A stretch of DNA of 7,159 nucleotides from Desulfobulbaceae bacterium. GTDB lineage: Bacteria; Desulfobacterota; Desulfobulbia; Desulfobulbales; Desulfocapsaceae. The DNA is taken from NCBI GenBank assembly GCA_024643445.1, contig JAHEMX010000191.1, forward strand, positions 1 through 7,159, written 5' to 3'. The notes beneath the pieces are model-generated. The model worked only from the letters and a program-made list of their open reading frames with translations. It ran no database searches and was not told the origin of the DNA. Below are positions 1 to 4,905 of this stretch, piece by piece (position 1 is the first letter of the stretch; each line of letters starts with the position of its first letter). Both the position numbers and the translations under genes were made by a program.

Positions 1-72
1 TCTTTCATGGGCATTGATTGATTCTAAACGTCAAAACGCAGCATATTGTTATCTGCATATCATTGAAGAGGC

Positions 73-489
73 TCAAATAACCAGTCGATTCCGGATATCT
101 TTTGGCAGGTGGGCACTGATTGAGGACAGGACAAAGGCGGCAAGAACAGTCTGCGGTGCCGGCAGAATCTGGTGATAGGCAACACCAAGCAGCAGCAGTT
201 TGGCAAACGTTCCCAAACCGGATATTTCGCGGTAAATTTGACGATGCCGCATGCTTTCCGTAAAAAAAAGCAGGATACCGCTCAGCACGGCCATCCCCAG
301 GTAGAACTCCGGTGGACCGGCAATCCCCTCGATAATAAACGATGTCAGATAGACCGCAGCGCCAACCTGATGAACGGCTCTGACAGCTACGGATATGAGC
401 AGCACCCAGTAGGGCCGGTCGCCGATCCGGCCCGTTAGGGCGATCCCGTCAATGTTCCGCTCATGTCCCTCGTCACGACCACTTTTCAT
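73..489 (-). CDS. Small multi-spanning membrane protein of unknown function
   Basis: A 138-residue protein that I do not recognise. It has a charged, hydrophilic N-terminus of about 25 residues and then about four hydrophobic segments that could cross the inner membrane (roughly residues 28-48, 61-77, 92-109 and 112-128). A basic loop between the second and third (RHRQIYR, about 81-87) would be cytoplasmic by the positive-inside rule. The ATG at 489 is the longest start; the upstream sequence has only a weak GGAT-like ribosome site, so the start is uncertain. The frame ends in TGA at 73-75. Reading through that codon adds only seven residues, so here TGA is a true stop. The gene is monocistronic as far as can be seen and is transcribed away from the rest of the window. 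No catalytic motif is visible. Confidence 0.6.
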   Translation of the reverse strand: MKSGRDEGHERNIDGIALTGRIGDRPYWVLLISVAVRAVHQVGAAVYLTSFIIEGIAGPPEFYLGMAVLSGILLFFTESMRHRQIYREISGLGTFAKLLLLGVAYHQILPAPQTVLAAFVLSSISAHLPKDIRNRLVI

Positions 490-630
490 CTCGGTTATCC
501 GAACACCATACTTTTGCCTTAAACTGCTGTCGAAAGTACTTCCAGAATAAAACTATCAGAGCCGCTCTGTCGATAGCTATTTTAGGGCACCTTGAATAAT
601 CGGTCCAGAGAGGGGCTGCTTACAAAAGAC

Positions 631-680
631 AAAAAAAACCCGCTACCTGGAAGAGAGAGGGGGAGGGAACAGATAGCGGG
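631..680 (-). terminator. Rho-independent terminator, minus strand
   Basis: Read on the minus strand, CCCGCUAUCUG (680-670) pairs with CAGGUAGCGGG (649-639), giving 11 pairs including one U-G wobble, followed directly by eight U (638-631). Read on the plus strand the wobble becomes an A-C mismatch and there is no T-tract after the stem. The minus strand is therefore the likely direction. The only thing it could terminate is the short transcript proposed at 631-716, because no gene lies upstream of it on that strand before the plus-strand PilZ gene. Confidence 0.7.
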
Positions 681-716
681 GAACACTATATATAGCAATA
701 TATAGAGAGTGTTTTT
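631..716 (-). ncRNA. Candidate small RNA with anti-Shine-Dalgarno loop
   Basis: A minus-strand transcript of about 85 nt is suggested by three adjacent parts. A promoter-like pair lies at 722-750. The first hairpin is at 682-713: AACACT pairs with AGTGTT and ATATA with TATAT, with a CTCT bulge. The terminal hairpin is at 639-680 and is followed by eight U. The 20-nt loop of the terminal hairpin (650-669) is almost entirely C and U and contains CCCUCCCCCU, which can pair with GGAGG-type ribosome binding sites. C-rich exposed loops of this kind are known in trans-acting small RNAs of other bacteria. No ORF of useful length lies between the promoter and terminator. Direct observation: hairpins, loop composition and T-tract. 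Inference: that it is transcribed and regulates translation. Confidence 0.42.
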
Positions 717-721
717 ACTGG

Positions 722-750
722 AAAGTAACCACTGAGTAGGGGTGAGTCAA
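722..750 (-). promoter_or_regulatory. Possible sigma-70 promoter for the small RNA
   Basis: On the minus strand TTGACT (750-745) is followed after 17 bp by TACTTT (727-722). The -35 box matches the consensus at five of six bases, the -10 box at only three. Transcription would start near 714-716, just ahead of the first hairpin. Its position relative to the T8 terminator is the main support. Confidence 0.3.
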
Positions 751-900
751 GGAATCCTTCTATCTTTTAAGTCCTGCAAAATTTACCTTCCCTTTAACTA
801 CTCCATATATGCCAGTTTTTTGAGAATAATTCCTCTTATCTCGCCATGAAAAAATGTTGTTTCCTTAAATCTTTCTTTTACTCTTTATTGCATTTTTCCG

Positions 901-1014
901 GTAATTAGGTTTATTAAGGCGTAATATAAAAAAAATGATTACTATATTGTAATACGTTCGCGGAAAGGCTTAGTAATTTTTGGTTTTTTCTTTGTTATTT
1001 CAGCTAATTATTAC
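901..1014. promoter_or_regulatory. Cluster of GTAAT/ATTAC half-sites in the PilZ upstream region
   Basis: Within this AT-rich stretch the pentamer GTAAT or its complement ATTAC occurs six times (901, 921, 938, 949, 973, 1010). One pair forms an inverted repeat, ATTAC-6 bp-GTAAT, at 938-953. Such a cluster can be a binding array for a regulator of the PilZ gene. In AT-rich DNA it can also arise by chance. No convincing sigma-70 promoter can be picked out: TTGTAA (947-952) with TAGTAA (971-976) is the best weak candidate. Apart from this, 490-630 and 751-900 hold nothing I can name. Confidence 0.25.
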
Positions 1015-1084
1015 GGTTAAGATGTCTTTTCGTGAGTCACTTGTACAGGAAGTGTCTCCTTCGAAGTGAGGAACAGGGCAACAA

Positions 1085-1513
1085 ATGAAATCTTGTGATA
1101 TTGTCGGCGGACGAATAAGAACGACGTGCGTACGCTGCAATAAAGTGACATATACGGATGTTGCGCCTGATACCAAGGAGAAGATTGTTCGCTGTTCGTG
1201 CGGGAAATCAGAAACTTACGAGATAAACAACCGCAGGTCAGCCCGCGATTCTACGGCCGGCAGTGCCGAAATTTTCTTTGCAGACGAGTGTGAAAGTAAA
1301 ATTCACCTCTTTGACGCCTCTGATACCGGTATCGGTTTTTACGTGCCGAAAGAGGTGGCTGCCCTGCTCCATCCCGGCCAGGAAATCACCTTTAAAAACA
1401 GATCGGGTGAAGGTGAAGTTGCCATGCGAAAGATGCTGATCACCAGTGTTTCCGGCAACCGGGTAGGTGCGAAATATCCCGAGACAAGTTCCGCTTCAAA
1501 ATTCCTCATCTAG
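1085..1513 (+). CDS. PilZ-domain protein with Cys-rich (zinc-ribbon-like) N-terminus
   Basis: A 142-residue cytoplasmic protein. The C-terminal part (about 48-135) is a PilZ domain with both parts of the c-di-GMP-binding signature: RRSAR (R50 and R54, the RxxxR motif) and DASDTG (D78, S80, G83, the D/NxSxxG motif). It should therefore bind cyclic di-GMP and pass the signal to a partner; the process is unknown (motility, surface polysaccharide and secretion are usual). The N-terminal part has Cys15 and Cys18 (CVRC) and Cys37 and Cys39 (CSC), spaced like a small zinc ribbon, plus Cys4. There is no signal peptide or membrane segment. The ATG is preceded by AGGG with about 6 nt spacing. It stands alone, is convergent with the methyltransferase gene, and has a long AT-rich upstream region. 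The PilZ call is firm; zinc binding is inferred from Cys spacing only. Confidence 0.85.
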   Translation: MKSCDIVGGRIRTTCVRCNKVTYTDVAPDTKEKIVRCSCGKSETYEINNRRSARDSTAGSAEIFFADECESKIHLFDASDTGIGFYVPKEVAALLHPGQEITFKNRSGEGEVAMRKMLITSVSGNRVGAKYPETSSASKFLI

Positions 1514-1590
1514 AAGACCTGCCCGCTTTCCCGGGTTAGTGGCCGCTTCAGTATTACCGCTGGCAATAACGGCAAGATTCGGCGCGAACC

Positions 1591-1642
1591 AGCCAACTCC
1601 TCCGCGAGGGAGTGACCGGTTAGTTAAACGAAGGAGTCGGCT
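1591..1642. repeat. Imperfect inverted repeat between convergent genes
   Basis: AGCCAACTCCT (1591-1601) pairs with AGGAGTCGGCT (1632-1642) with one mismatch. An alternative inner hairpin, ACTCC...GGAGT, competes with it. It lies in the 137-bp gap between the convergent PilZ and methyltransferase genes, where a bidirectional terminator is expected, but there is no T-tract on either side. It may form the 3' ends of both mRNAs, possibly with Rho; this is weakly supported. Confidence 0.3.
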
Positions 1643-1650
1643 CGTTGACT

Positions 1651-2517
1651 TTAGAGGGGTTTGCCTCCCTTAAAGAGTCCGGCCACGGTATAGTCAGACG
1701 TGCGAAACCCGCTCGTGCCGCAGTACGCCGCATCGACAAAGCCCGCCTCTTGCATCAAGTTCAGCTGATCCCGCACGGGGATCGCGCCCCCTACTCATTG
1801 TGCCCAGGAGGCAAGTTCCCCGCCCACCACCGCAGACTGCTTATCTTCGTTTATGATATCAGCAAATTGCATGCGGCCGCCGGGCTTGAGAACACGATAG
1901 ATGTCACGAAACAATTCCCGTTTACAAGGCGAAAGGTTTATCACGCCGTTTGATATGACGACATCAAAGGTTTTGTCGTTATAGGGTATCGTCTCCGAAG
2001 ATACCTGAATGGCTTCAATATTGGTAATGCCGAAAAATTGAAAATTTTTCCTTGCCTGCTGAATCATCTCCCCGGTAAGGTCGATGCCGCAGACCTTGCC
2101 GGCGGAACCGACAACCCCGCTGGCAACGATAAGATCAAATCCGCTCCCGCAGCCGATATCGAGGACGGCGCTGCCGGCTTCTATTTCGCCAAGAGAAAAC
2201 GGATTCCCCACCCCGCAGAACGATTGGATCAGTGCATCGGGCATACGGGCGATGACGCGCTGATCATAGTTCAGCGCCCGGGCACCATCCCTGCCGGTTG
2301 GATATTTGAATTTACCTTCGGCTGATCTTGCAGTATCCGAATAACGCGCTCTCACCGCATTCCTGATCTGGCTCAGCTCATCGGCAGTGAATGCACCGGG
2401 TAGCAACTGGTCTCTCGTCGCGACCGTCGCTCCATCATCCCCTGCCTGGCATCCCACGGATGCGTCTGAAGGTTTTCAGCCACCGCTTTTCCGGTTGAAC
2501 AATGATAGCATGGACAC
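1651..2517 (-). CDS. ArsM-like SAM-dependent methyltransferase, probable selenoprotein with two selenocysteines
   Basis: Reading UGA as Sec at 2476-2478 (Sec14) and 1795-1797 (Sec241) gives 288 residues ending in TAA at 1651. The core is a class I methyltransferase: SAM-binding VLDIGCGSG (118-126), an acidic residue after strand 2 (CGIDLTGEM), VVISNGVINLSP (186-197) and the family motif RVLKPGGRM. SFCGVGNP (Cys101) and the post-UGA stretch beginning VGGAIP, then LMQEAGF, resemble the arsenite methyltransferase family, where the residue before VGGA is normally a conserved Cys. Sec241 replaces that Cys. The family's middle Cys (xNCVxNLS) is Gly191 here, so the substrate (arsenite or another soft metalloid or thiol) is open. 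I chose GTG 2517 because GGAGG lies 7 nt upstream; ATG 2511 is the alternative. The often-predicted GTG at 2457 has no such site and lies in the first SECIS loop. Other genes here use TGG for Trp and have no internal TGA, which argues against code reassignment. Two nonsense mutations in a pseudogene remain the main alternative. Confidence 0.8.
1767..1783 (-). promoter_or_regulatory. Bacterial SECIS-like hairpin for Sec241
   Basis: Eleven nucleotides after the second UGA (1797-1795), GAUCCC pairs perfectly with GGGAUC around the loop CGUGC. GUG again falls at +19 to +21, the same register as in the first hairpin, and the G is the second loop base. Both hairpins thus present the same triplet at the same distance from their UGA, although the surrounding sequences differ. 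Confidence 0.7.
2449..2463 (-). promoter_or_regulatory. Bacterial SECIS-like hairpin for Sec14
   Basis: Twelve nucleotides after the first UGA (2478-2476), GCAUCC pairs perfectly with GGAUGC around a 3-nt loop, GUG. The loop G is at +19 from the UGA. Bacterial SECIS elements recognised by SelB are stem-loops directly after the UGA, with a small apical loop that has a G at its first or second position, usually 16-37 nt downstream. All of this is met. The hairpin is inside the coding sequence. Confidence 0.65.
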
Positions 2518-2523
2518 GATTTA

Positions 2524-2529
2524 TCCTCC
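2524..2529 (-). promoter_or_regulatory. Ribosome binding site fixing the methyltransferase start
   Basis: GGAGGA on the minus strand, with its GGAGG core 7 nt before GTG 2517 and 13 nt before ATG 2511. It is the only strong Shine-Dalgarno sequence near the 5' end of the gene. It places the start upstream of the first UGA, so the ribosome must pass that codon to make the enzyme. Confidence 0.65.
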
Positions 2530-2570
2530 GCCTGAGCGCCCTGAACCGCAAAAACAACCATTTGTACCAC

Positions 2571-2599
2571 ATTATAGTACTCATCCGCCCGGCTGTCTG
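2571..2599 (-). promoter_or_regulatory. Sigma-70 promoter of the methyltransferase gene
   Basis: Minus-strand CAGACA (2599-2594), 17 bp, TATAAT (2576-2571). The -10 box is a perfect consensus and the -35 box matches at four of six positions. Transcription would start near 2564, giving a leader of about 47 nt before GTG 2517. Confidence 0.55.
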
Positions 2600-2609
2600 C
2601 AAGCCTTTC

Positions 2610-2644
2610 CCCACCGGGCAGTTGCCGGTGGGTTCCCGGGAACC
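2610..2644. promoter_or_regulatory. Palindrome block upstream of the methyltransferase promoter
   Basis: Two adjacent symmetric elements lie just upstream of the -35 box. One is an 8-bp inverted repeat, CCCACCGG (2610-2617) with CCGGTGGG (2625-2632), spacer 7. The other is a perfect 14-bp palindrome, GGTTCCCGGGAACC (2631-2644). The position fits an operator or activator site for the methyltransferase gene. No T-tract follows, so a terminator is unlikely. Confidence 0.35.
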
Positions 2645-2913
2645 TCCCGCATGCGGCCAAAAGTCACCGGCACTTCCCTGATAAAAAGCTCGCCCCCCTG
2701 CTCCCAGAAAAGCTTTCAGACGCTGTCTTTCAGCACATCTGTTTTAAAAATGCAGACAATACCCGGCAGGTAATAACGGAGTTTTTTCCGCCGGGATACA
2801 AAAAGACACTGGCTCATTCGGGATAAAGGCTTATCGTTTCAAGCAGTACGTCCCCGCCAATAATCTCTCGCTGTTTAACTCCAAAAAAAAGTTAGGCGGG
2901 AAAAACAGAAAGC
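2645..2913. other. Gene-free stretch between divergent promoters
   Basis: I see no credible gene here. Open frames that cross it have no ribosome site or family resemblance. Two hairpins can be drawn: CCCGGC (2762-2767) with GCCGGG (2790-2795), with an inner CGGA/TCCG and a T-rich loop; and CCCGCC (2853-2858) with GGCGGG (2895-2900), with an inner TAACT/AGTTA around an A8 tract. Neither is followed by a T-tract on its likely strand. They may form the border between the two divergent transcription units. Confidence 0.3.
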
Positions 2914-2928
2914 TACCGACCTACATTC

Positions 2929-2999
2929 CGCAAATTGCGAATTTTTCGAACACATTTTCGAACGAAACGAAAATATTTTGTTGATTTTTCGAAAAAATC
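2929..2999. promoter_or_regulatory. GlpR-type operator array upstream of glpV
   Basis: The stretch has three TTCGAA sites (2945-2950, 2957-2962, 2988-2993), a tandem CGAAACGAAA (2963-2972), the palindrome CGCAAATTGCG (2929-2939), and GATTTTTCGAAAAAATC (2983-2999), which is symmetric apart from one extra base. DeoR-family repressors of the GlpR group bind TTCG/CGAA-containing repeats. A gene for such a repressor lies in the operon downstream, so autoregulation by GlpR is the simplest reading. Confidence 0.6.
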
Positions 3000-3006
3000 G
3001 TATTTA
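2978..3006 (+). promoter_or_regulatory. Possible promoter of the glp operon
   Basis: TTGTTG (2978-2983), 17 bp, TATTTA (3001-3006). Both boxes are imperfect. The spacer contains the third TTCGAA site, so a bound repressor would block polymerase. The leader would be about 50 nt. Confidence 0.35.
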
Positions 3007-3046
3007 CTGAAAACAGGTCGGTACAGATCCACTCAACCAACAGCTC

Positions 3047-3054
3047 AAGGAGGT
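3047..3054 (+). promoter_or_regulatory. Strong ribosome binding site of glpV
   Basis: AAGGAGGT, nearly a full complement of the 16S rRNA 3' end, 7 nt before the ATG at 3062. It fixes the start, and its strength fits the high level needed for a periplasmic binding protein. The other operon genes have much weaker sites. Confidence 0.75.
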
Positions 3055-3061
3055 CGTCTTT

Positions 3062-4792
3062 ATGTTCAAAAAGATCGCGTTATTCACAGCTGTAGCCGCA
3101 CTGAGCGTATCAAGCGTGTACGCTGGTGTTGATGAGGCAAAAAAATGGATTGATGATGAGTTCCAGCCTTCGTCACTGTCAAAAAGTGATCAGTTGAAGG
3201 AAATGGAATGGTTCATTAATGCCGCCAAACCTTTCAAGGGCATGGAAATCAACGTGTTGTCCGAAACAATTCCTACCCATGAGTACGAGTCAAAAACCCT
3301 GGCCAAAGCATTTGCGGACATCACCGGCATCAAGGTCAATCACCAGTTGCTTGGTGAGGGTGAGGTTGTGCAGGCGGTGCAAACGCAGATGCAGACCAAT
3401 CGTAACCTCTACGATGCCTATATCAATGATTCGGACCTGATTGGTACCCATTCGCGCCTGCAGCTTGCCGTCAATCTGACGGACTGGATGGCGGGCGAAG
3501 GTAAAGATGTCACCAATCCGAATCTTGATGTCGATGATTTTATCGGCAAATCCTTCACTACCGGTCCTGACGGAAAACTGTACCAGCTTCCCGATCAGCA
3601 GTTCGCCAATCTCTACTGGTTCCGTAAAGACTGGTTTGATCGTCCTGAACTGAAGGAAAAATTCAAAGCAAAATACGGCTATGAACTGGGCGTACCGGTT
3701 AACTGGTCCGCCTATGAAGACATCGCTGAATTCTTTACAGACGATGTCAAGGAAATCGATGGTGTTAAGATTTATGGCCATATGGACTACGGCAAGCGGG
3801 CACCCGACCTTGGCTGGCGAATGACTGACGCCTGGCTCTCCATGGCCGGCGCCGGCAGCAAAGGATTGCCCAACGGCGTTCCCGTTGATGAATGGGGAAT
3901 TCGCATGGAAGCCGGCACCTGTAATCCGGTGGGCGCATCGGTCTCACGTGGTGGCGAGACCAATGGCCCCGCATCGGTATATGCAATTCGCAAGTGGGAC
4001 GAGTGGCTGCGGAAATATGCTCCTCCGGGTGCGGCCAGCTATGACTTCTACCAGTCCCTGCCGGCCCTTTCACAAGGGAATGTTGCGCAGCAGATCTTCT
4101 GGTACACCGCCTTCACAGCATCCATGGTGGCACCGAAGTCAGAAGGTAACAACACGGTTGATGACAAAGGCATGCCGCTATGGCGCATGGCGCCTTCTCC
4201 CCATGGCCCCTATTGGGAAGATGGCCAGAAACTGGGATATCAGGATGCCGGATCGTGGACCTTGTTCAAGTCAACCCCGGTTGACCGCCGCAAGGCTGCC
4301 TGGCTCTATTCGCAGTTTGTGGTCTCAAAGACGGTGGACGTCAAGAAAAGCCATGTCGGTCTGACCTTTATCCGAGAGAGCACCGTCAATGATAAATCCT
4401 TTACCGAGCGTGCCCCTAAACTCGGCGGTCTTGTTGAGTTTTACCGGTCGCCTGACCGTGTCATGTGGTCGCCTACCGGCGTAAACGTGCCTGACTACCC
4501 GAAACTGGCACAGATCTGGTGGCAGCAGATTGGTGATGTTAACTCCGGTGTTTTCACCCCGCAACAGGCCATGGACCGTCTTGCAGAAGAGATGGATCTG
4601 GTTATGGCGCGCATGCAGGTTGCTGATGAAAAAGCCAACACCTACGGCGGCTGCGGCCCGAGGCTGAATCCGAAATCTGATCCGGCTGTCTGGCTCGCCA
4701 AAGAAGGCTCTCCCAAGGCCAAGCTGGCCAATGAGAAGCCCCAAGGTGAAACGATTAATTATGACGAACTGGTTAAACGCTGGAACAAATAA
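3062..4792 (+). CDS. glpV: Glycerol ABC transporter periplasmic substrate-binding protein (GlpV-like)
   Basis: A 576-residue exported binding protein that would capture substrate in the periplasm and deliver it to the permeases of an ABC importer. Residues 1-21 form a Sec signal peptide (KK, hydrophobic core, VYA before Gly22); no lipobox Cys follows, so it is soluble in the periplasm. The mature protein is long for this class, as is GlpV of the rhizobial GlpSTPQUV glycerol importer. From memory of that family it shares distinctive stretches: DAYINDSDLIGTH, QLPDQQFANLYWFR, SHVGLTFIREST, ERAPKLGGL and the C-terminal NYDELVKRW (about 566-574). It is first in an operon with glpR, glpS and glpT, behind a GlpR-type operator array. 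In rhizobia the binding-protein gene is last, so the order here is different. Glycerol as substrate is inferred from family and context; a related polyol is possible. Confidence 0.85.
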   Translation: MFKKIALFTAVAALSVSSVYAGVDEAKKWIDDEFQPSSLSKSDQLKEMEWFINAAKPFKGMEINVLSETIPTHEYESKTLAKAFADITGIKVNHQLLGEGEVVQAVQTQMQTNRNLYDAYINDSDLIGTHSRLQLAVNLTDWMAGEGKDVTNPNLDVDDFIGKSFTTGPDGKLYQLPDQQFANLYWFRKDWFDRPELKEKFKAKYGYELGVPVNWSAYEDIAEFFTDDVKEIDGVKIYGHMDYGKRAPDLGWRMTDAWLSMAGAGSKGLPNGVPVDEWGIRMEAGTCNPVGASVSRGGETNGPASVYAIRKWDEWLRKYAPPGAASYDFYQSLPALSQGNVAQQIFWYTAFTASMVAPKSEGNNTVDDKGMPLWRMAPSPHGPYWEDGQKLGYQDAGSWTLFKSTPVDRRKAAWLYSQFVVSKTVDVKKSHVGLTFIRESTVNDKSFTERAPKLGGLVEFYRSPDRVMWSPTGVNVPDYPKLAQIWWQQIGDVNSGVFTPQQAMDRLAEEMDLVMARMQVADEKANTYGGCGPRLNPKSDPAVWLAKEGSPKAKLANEKPQGETINYDELVKRWNK

Positions 4793-4818
4793 GAATCCGG
4801 TGAGTACCTGACCAGAGG

Positions 4819-4868
4819 ACTCGGGGCCTGTCTCCTGACGCTCTTTTTGCCAGCGGCGGGCCCTGAGT
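4819..4868 (+). promoter_or_regulatory. Compound hairpin after glpV (mRNA stabiliser or partial terminator)
   Basis: ACTCGGGGCC (4819-4828) pairs with GGCCCTGAGT (4859-4868): ten pairs including one G-U. Within the loop CGCT (4839-4842) pairs with AGCG (4852-4855). No run of U follows (GTTTC), so full termination is unlikely. A 3' stem-loop at this point commonly protects the binding-protein message while letting some transcription through to the rest of the operon. Confidence 0.5.
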
Positions 4869-4905
4869 TTCAGCATAGACATCATCTTCCAGCCAGTGCA
4901 TTGAC

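Larger units (their letters stand above)
2914..3023. repeat. 9-bp inverted repeat framing the glp promoter
   Basis: TACCGACCT (2914-2922) and its exact reverse complement AGGTCGGTA (3015-3023) lie 101 bp apart centre to centre. They enclose the whole CGAA operator array and the putative promoter. They could be paired sites for a second regulator acting by looping, or a chance pair. The right copy would fall at the transcription start. Confidence 0.35.

Noticed and set aside
52..75. TGA at 73-75 as another selenocysteine codon
   Set aside because: Read-through meets a TAA (49-51) after seven residues; nothing suggests a conserved extension.
1795..2457. A 220-aa methyltransferase starting at GTG 2457 and stopping at TGA 1795
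   Set aside because: The start lacks a Shine-Dalgarno and the stop cuts off a family-like C-terminus that continues in the same frame for 47 codons. The longer reading through two UGA codons explains the RBS, both hairpins and the C-terminus.
1651..2517. The methyltransferase as a pseudogene with two nonsense mutations
   Set aside because: Only UGA interrupts the frame, there are no frameshifts, and both UGA codons have SECIS-like hairpins in the same register. Not fully excluded without homologs.
1651..2517. UGA recoded as tryptophan across the genome
   Set aside because: Other genes use TGG freely and contain no internal TGA, and the membrane protein gene ends in TGA at 73.
2373..2773. 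Open frames on both strands overlapping the methyltransferase 5' end and its promoter
   Set aside because: They have no ribosome site or recognisable sequence, overlap a better-supported gene start and promoter, and one is Pro/Ser/Arg-rich as expected of an antisense frame.
2762..2795. Hairpin CCCGGC...GCCGGG as a terminator
   Set aside because: The T-run lies in the loop, not after the stem, and no gene ends just before it.
2853..2900. Hairpin CCCGCC...GGCGGG as a repeat of the one at 639-680
   Set aside because: Only the short GC-rich stem ends are alike; loops and flanks differ, so a shared repeat family is not supported.
3290..4885. Long minus-strand open frames opposite glpV
   Set aside because: They are antisense shadows of a well-recognised protein-coding gene, with no ribosome sites or family features.
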